Part shown: in pieces, positions 60,569-64,000 of the stretch
Position numbering within the stretch: the first letter of the stretch is position 1
Layout: each line of letters starts with the position of its first letter
DNA from: Muribaculaceae bacterium
GTDB taxonomy: Bacteria; Bacteroidota; Bacteroidia; Bacteroidales; Muribaculaceae
Assembly (NCBI GenBank): GCA_017557425.1
Contig: JAFYYU010000012.1
Location: forward strand, 124,001 to 188,000
Direction: 5' to 3'
Length of the DNA: 64,000 nt
Position numbers and translations under genes: made by a program
The notes under the pieces: generated by a model
Database searches by the model: none
The model's input: the letters and a program-made list of their open reading frames with translations, nothing else
Told to the model about the DNA's origin: nothing

Positions 60569-61111
60569 TTACTTGAACTGAATGGATTGGATCAGGGGCC
60601 TGAGGATGCCCTCGTAGTATTTGGCTTCGCTGCTGTGGTACGATACCGTGCCGCCGGCAATGCGCCCGTCATCGTTGATGAGGGTGAAGCGCCAGTTGTG
60701 TACGGTGCCGTCGTCCACGTCATAGTAGGAATGCAGCAACACCGTGTTGCCCTCGATAATGGGCTCATCGGCGGCTCCGTCGGTTATCCTTACTCCTATT
60801 TGCCAGTTGGCGGCATACTCGTTAATGTCAGGGATATTGCCCTCGACGTAATACACGTCAATTGTGGCGCTGGAGCTGTACTCCTCGCCGTCGTCACGCA
60901 GGTTGTAGGCTTCGGAGTTCAGCCTCATGTTGGTTTCGCTGCTCCAGCCCTCCTGCTTGACAAATTCGGCAGGGATGCTCACAAAAAACTCCGATAACTC
61001 ATAGGTCTTGTAACCCTCTTGCGCACCGTCCTGGCTTGCCGCGGCAGGGATTGTGCCGACGCAGGCCATCAGTGCGAAAACACCCAAGATATTGAAAAAT
61101 AGCTGTTTCAT
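60569..61111 (-). CDS. Secreted protein of unknown function (180 aa), first in cluster
   Basis: 180 residues from MKQLFFNILGVFALMACVG (61111); possibly a lipoprotein (FALMAC). Contains YELSEFFVSIPAEFVKQEGW and TIDVYYVEGNIPDINEYAAN, with no family I can name. It heads the minus-strand run of five secreted genes, with a good promoter (61146-61177). Confidence 0.6.
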   Translation of the reverse strand: MKQLFFNILGVFALMACVGTIPAAASQDGAQEGYKTYELSEFFVSIPAEFVKQEGWSSETNMRLNSEAYNLRDDGEEYSSSATIDVYYVEGNIPDINEYAANWQIGVRITDGAADEPIIEGNTVLLHSYYDVDDGTVHNWRFTLINDDGRIAGGTVSYHSSEAKYYEGILRPLIQSIQFK

Positions 61112-61145
61112 AAACCTTATTATTTTTATTGCATTAATGAATTGA

Positions 61146-61177
61146 CAAATATAGGACATTTTGCCCGGAAAATCAAA
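61146..61177 (-). promoter_or_regulatory. Promoter of the secreted-protein cluster
   Basis: Minus strand: TTTG (61177-61174), 20 nt, TATATTTG (61153-61146), 34 nt before the ATG at 61111. Both boxes match the consensus. Confidence 0.8.
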
Positions 61178-61192
61178 GCCTTTATCAAAAAT

Positions 61193-61651
61193 CTACAGTT
61201 CGCTGTAGCAGGGGATGTCTTCCAGGAACTTGTAACTGCCGTTCTCGTAGTCGATCTGGCAGCAATAGTGGCTCAGGCCGTTGCTCACGATCAGATACTT
61301 GGCGTGCAGCACCATGTTGTAGCGCACGATCTGGTCAAAGGTCTTTTGCGTCACGTTGATGCTGGGCGCCTTGTATTCGACAATCACCAGTGGCTGGCCC
61401 GTGCGGTCGCCGACCACCGTGTCGCAGCGGCGGGCGATGCCGTTCTGCGTCAGCGACATCTCGTTGCCCATCAGTGCGGCGGGGTAGCCCTTCTCGTTGA
61501 CGAGCCACTCGACGAAATGCTGCCGCACCCATTCCTCGGGCGTGAGTGCCACCCATCGGTCCCTGAGGCGGTCCCAGATGGCCCACGAGCCATCGTCCCG
61601 CTTCTTCACCTTGTACTCATATTCGGGCAAGTTCAGTTCCACCATCTCCAT
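61193..61651 (-). CDS. HsdR_N-like (PD-(D/E)XK) nuclease-fold protein
   Basis: 152 residues from MEMVELNLPEYEYKV. PD-(D/E)XK pattern: Asp77 in ARRCDTVVGDRTG, then Glu92-Tyr-Lys94 in LVIVEYKAPSINV, matching the N-terminal domain of type I restriction subunit HsdR. No HsdM/HsdS nearby, so this is a free-standing member whose role is unknown. It lies 14 nt after higA, so likely in one transcript. Confidence 0.75.
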   Translation of the reverse strand: MEMVELNLPEYEYKVKKRDDGSWAIWDRLRDRWVALTPEEWVRQHFVEWLVNEKGYPAALMGNEMSLTQNGIARRCDTVVGDRTGQPLVIVEYKAPSINVTQKTFDQIVRYNMVLHAKYLIVSNGLSHYCCQIDYENGSYKFLEDIPCYSEL

Positions 61652-61665
61652 TGGAGTTACAGGTT

Positions 61666-62031
61666 TTAAACGCCCAACACGATGGCGGGGCTGATATCCA
61701 GCTTCTGGCAAATGGAGCGTGCCACTTTCAGGGTGGGTTCACATTTGCCGGTCATGATTTCACTCACGCGAGCCGGGCTGATTCCCAACATATCGGCCAG
61801 TTTGTTTTGAGTGATGCCCATCTCGTAGAGGCGCAGCTTGATGGTATCAACCAGCGAAGGCTTGCCGATGGGGTAATGGATGTCCTCATATTCTGCCACT
61901 AGGCCCGAGATGATATCCAGCTCCACATATTCCTTACTGTCCTTCGGGGTGTTGTCGTCGACCACCTCGATGAGTTCATCGATGCGCCCCATCAGCGAGC
62001 GGTATTCCTGTTCGGTCTTGATTTGTGCCAT
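61666..62031 (-). CDS. higA: HigA-type antitoxin
   Basis: 121 residues with a C-terminal helix-turn-helix: TQNKLADMLGISPARVSEIMTGKCEPTLKVARSI. The N-terminal half (residues 1-55) is the extension often found in HigA. It binds and neutralises HigB and represses the operon. Two nt after higB. Confidence 0.9.
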   Translation of the reverse strand: MAQIKTEQEYRSLMGRIDELIEVVDDNTPKDSKEYVELDIISGLVAEYEDIHYPIGKPSLVDTIKLRLYEMGITQNKLADMLGISPARVSEIMTGKCEPTLKVARSICQKLDISPAIVLGV

Positions 62032-62033
62032 GA

Positions 62034-62330
62034 TTATATTGTTTTAATGTCTTTAATCTTGTCATATTCGTCATGAGTGCCGACGAAGCGGATATAGACC
62101 GTTTGCGGTGTGAACAATATGATGACTACTAATCGATATTCGTTACCCTTAATGTTGAACACATATCGCTTGTTGCCAACGCTGTCCACGCTGTTAAACG
62201 AGCGCTTGATGTCCGCATAACATGTCCATTCTGCATTGCTTGTTTTCTCATACCAGTCCTCCAATGCTGTTTTGGCCTTAGGATTCTTGGTATAAAACTC
62301 AACCAATGCGCTTTTAGCTATTATTCTCAT
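62034..62330 (-). CDS. higB: HigB-type mRNA interferase toxin
   Basis: 98 residues from MRIIAKSALVEFYTKNPKAK (62330); the frame runs further upstream but that part lies in the promoter. RelE/ParE-superfamily beta sheet, ending YIRFVGTHDEYDKI, the usual HigB C-terminal motif. Probably a ribosome-associated mRNA endonuclease. The toxin gene precedes the antitoxin, as in Proteus higBA. Confidence 0.9.
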   Translation of the reverse strand: MRIIAKSALVEFYTKNPKAKTALEDWYEKTSNAEWTCYADIKRSFNSVDSVGNKRYVFNIKGNEYRLVVIILFTPQTVYIRFVGTHDEYDKIKDIKTI

Positions 62331-62350
62331 ATCAATTCTTTTGTTTGGCG

Positions 62351-62382
62351 CAAAAATAATGCCAAAATTCCGATATTCCAAA
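62351..62382 (-). promoter_or_regulatory. higBA promoter
   Basis: Minus strand: TTTG (62382-62379), 20 nt, TATTTTTG (62358-62351), 20 nt before the higB ATG. Confidence 0.8.
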
Positions 62383-62506
62383 TTATTTTTCAAAAAATGG
62401 AATAATCCAGCAGTTACCCATGATACCTGTTTAATGCGAAATCATTGTAATTAGCATTAGTCCCGTCCGATTTGGGCCCGCAGGTGTCCGTTGTCAAAAA
62501 AAGTAT

Positions 62507-62514
62507 TACCTTTG
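62507..62514 (+). promoter_or_regulatory. -7 element of M64 peptidase gene
   Basis: TACCTTTG, 20 nt before the ATG at 62535 (or 8 nt before the in-frame ATG at 62523). Confidence 0.5.
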
Positions 62515-62534
62515 CAAGAAAAATGGTGACAACG

Positions 62535-63956
62535 ATGAAAAGATTTCTAATTTCCCTCACAATCGTCATGGCAGGCTTGACGGCTTGTGCCCAGTCGTTT
62601 GACGAGTGGTTCAACGACAGCACCCTGCGCCTGGACTACGTCTTTGCCGGCAACAACCGTGACCAGCAGATCTTCTTCGAGAAAGCCTGTTCCACGCCGC
62701 GCTGGGCGGGACGCAAGGGCCGTCTCGCCGAAGTGCCCCTCAAGGGCAACGGCCAGCTGACCGTCAAGGACCATGCCACGGGGCAGCCGTTGTATGTCCA
62801 CACCTTCTCCACGCTCTTCCAGGAGTGGCAGGCAACCGAGGAGGCCACTAAGGTCAACCGTGCCTTCGAGACGAGTTACAACGTCCCCATGCCCAAGCAG
62901 CCCGTGGACATCACGGTCACGCTAACCGACTTCCACGGCAAGGTCGTCACCTCGATGACCCACACCGTTGACCCCGCCGATATCCTTATCCGTCGGCTGG
63001 GCGACAACGGCATCCCATATCACTACGTCTGGAAAGGGCAGACCCTCCCCGTAGAAACGCAGAATCCCGCCTCTCCCGACCAGCCTGGACAACGCAACTT
63101 CACACCCACCGAGGGCCCCCTTGACGGCGAACCCGACATCACCTCGTGCATCGACCTGGCCATTGTCGCCGAGGGCTATACCCATGCCCAGATGGGCAAA
63201 TTCTACAGCGACTGCCAGCGTGCCGTCGATGCCCTGTTCGCCCGTGAGCCGTTCAAGTCGCTCAAGAACCGCTTCAATGTCGTCGCCGTCGCTGCCGAGT
63301 CGCTCCAGGGCGGCCCCAGCGTGCCCCACTTGGGCCGTTGGCGCAACACCGCCGTGAGCTCCAACTACGACACCTTCTACAGCGACCGCTACCTCACCAC
63401 CCGCGACATCCATCACCTCTACGACCTGCTGGCGTGCGTCCCCTTTGAGCACATCATCGTCCTCGTCAACAGCGACACCTACGGCGGCGGAGGCATATAC
63501 AATCAGGTGATGGTCACCACGAGCGACCACCCGACTTTTGCCCAGGTGCTGGTCCATGAGTTCGGCCATTCCTACGGCGGACTGGGTGACGAGTACTTCT
63601 ACGACGATGCCTACGAGACCATGTATCCCGCCGACACCGAGCCCTGGGAGCCCAACCTGACCACCCTCGTGGACTTCGACAGCAAGTGGGCCGACATGCT
63701 CCCCAAGGGCACTGCCATACCCACGCCGCCCGACCCCAAGGTGCCCAACTACCGCAAAATCACCAACGACAAGGAGCGGCGCCTGCTCAACGCCTCCACC
63801 CAGCGTGTCGGCGTGTTTGAGGGTGGGGGATACCAGTCCAAGGGCGTGTACCGCCCGGCTCAGGAGTGCCGCATGAAAATCAACGAGGTCGAGGACTTCT
63901 GCCCCGTCTGCTCCCGCTCCATCCAACGCATCACCGATTTCTACACCAGCCATTGA
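62535..63956 (+). CDS. M64-family zinc metallopeptidase lipoprotein (IgA-peptidase-like)
   Basis: 473 residues from MKRFLISLTIVMAGLTAC (lipobox L-T-A-C, Cys18). An in-frame ATG at 62523 (MVTTMKRF) is also possible. The N-terminal half (20-200) is a beta-rich domain. The peptidase has LAIVAEGYTHAQMGKFYSD, NSDTYGGGGIYNQ and the zinc motif VHEFGHSYGGLGDEYFYDD (HExxH with later Glu). M64 enzymes cleave host proteins such as IgA; the substrate here is inferred. Outer-membrane or surface lipoprotein is likely. Confidence 0.85.
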   Translation: MKRFLISLTIVMAGLTACAQSFDEWFNDSTLRLDYVFAGNNRDQQIFFEKACSTPRWAGRKGRLAEVPLKGNGQLTVKDHATGQPLYVHTFSTLFQEWQATEEATKVNRAFETSYNVPMPKQPVDITVTLTDFHGKVVTSMTHTVDPADILIRRLGDNGIPYHYVWKGQTLPVETQNPASPDQPGQRNFTPTEGPLDGEPDITSCIDLAIVAEGYTHAQMGKFYSDCQRAVDALFAREPFKSLKNRFNVVAVAAESLQGGPSVPHLGRWRNTAVSSNYDTFYSDRYLTTRDIHHLYDLLACVPFEHIIVLVNSDTYGGGGIYNQVMVTTSDHPTFAQVLVHEFGHSYGGLGDEYFYDDAYETMYPADTEPWEPNLTTLVDFDSKWADMLPKGTAIPTPPDPKVPNYRKITNDKERRLLNASTQRVGVFEGGGYQSKGVYRPAQECRMKINEVEDFCPVCSRSIQRITDFYTSH

Positions 63957-63974
63957 TGCTTGCTGGCGCAAGCA
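63957..63974. terminator. Hairpin after M64 gene
   Basis: 7-bp perfect stem TGCTTGC/GCAAGCA with a TGGC loop right after the stop. No U-tract follows, so it may be weak. Confidence 0.5.
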
Positions 63975-63995
63975 GATTAGTGATTAGAGATTAGT
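63975..63995. repeat. 7-bp tandem repeat at right edge
   Basis: Three units GATTAGT, GATTAGA, GATTAGT. The array may continue beyond the window. Confidence 0.6.
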
Positions 63996-64000
63996 GGTTA

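Noticed and set aside
61193-61651. A type I restriction-modification system
   Set aside because: Only an HsdR N-terminal-like fragment; no HsdM or HsdS is present.
62922-63971. 349-codon open frame opposite the M64 peptidase
   Set aside because: Glycine/valine-rich shadow of a coding strand; no start or family evidence.

Overview
The window is 64 kb of a Bacteroidota chromosome, most likely order Bacteroidales from a gut-type lineage (Muribaculaceae/Prevotellaceae-like; the family is inference). The support is an LpxC-FabZ fusion, promoters of the Bacteroidota type (-33 TTG/TTTG, about 20 nt, -7 TAnnTTTG) before many genes, a type IX secretion plug-like protein (DUF5103), two GH92 mannosidase-family proteins, three C10 cysteine-peptidase genes with dockerin-like tails, and many secreted proteins. 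No prophage, insertion sequence, rRNA operon or CRISPR array is visible; the only RNA gene I can support is tRNA-Cys(GCA).

Layout. 1-6.1 kb: the 3' part of a TPR gene, then on the minus strand lpxD, lpxC-fabZ and lpxA (lipid A and fatty acid synthesis), and a second minus-strand group of a B3/B4-domain protein, a YrdC/Sua5 protein and a thioredoxin-like lipoprotein. 6.2-13.3 kb: an S9 peptidase, a HAD hydrolase, DUF2284, DUF486, an AraC regulator, a membrane metallophosphoesterase and MazG. 13.4-20 kb: topB, a Cys-rich membrane protein, tRNA-Cys, recJ and recQ (DNA repair). 20-30 kb: a 731-aa secreted multidomain protein, korAB, DUF445, a LolA-like protein and ftsK. 30-35 kb: an operon of a 57-aa membrane protein, dxs, trkA and trkH. 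35-40 kb: three C10 peptidase genes, the middle one broken by a frameshift. 40-48 kb: two GH92 genes, a serine hydrolase and an LTA-synthase-like membrane enzyme. 48-53 kb: prfA, DUF1893, then mtnN-luxS, a Ca/Na antiporter and DUF5103. 53-61 kb: nspC and uvrD/pcrA preceded by five secreted proteins of mostly unknown function on the same strand. 61-64 kb: a HigBA toxin-antitoxin pair joined to a PD-(D/E)XK-type protein, then an M64-family lipoprotein peptidase.

How the genes fit together. Most of the window is housekeeping: envelope lipid A, isoprenoids, potassium uptake, methyl cycle/AI-2, DNA repair and translation termination. The accessory content is mostly exported: peptidases, glycosidases and secreted unknowns. 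The most unusual points are the C10/dockerin array with a one-base frameshift, the five-gene secreted cluster (with a degenerate YARHG domain and an XAC2610-like protein), a HigB-HigA-nuclease-fold operon, four genes whose -7 element lies only 4-5 nt before the ATG (possible leaderless mRNAs), a recJ leader with mutually exclusive base-pairings, and an orphan promoter with a small hairpin-containing transcript unit at 40.1-40.3 kb. All functional calls come from reading motifs by eye; no database search was run.
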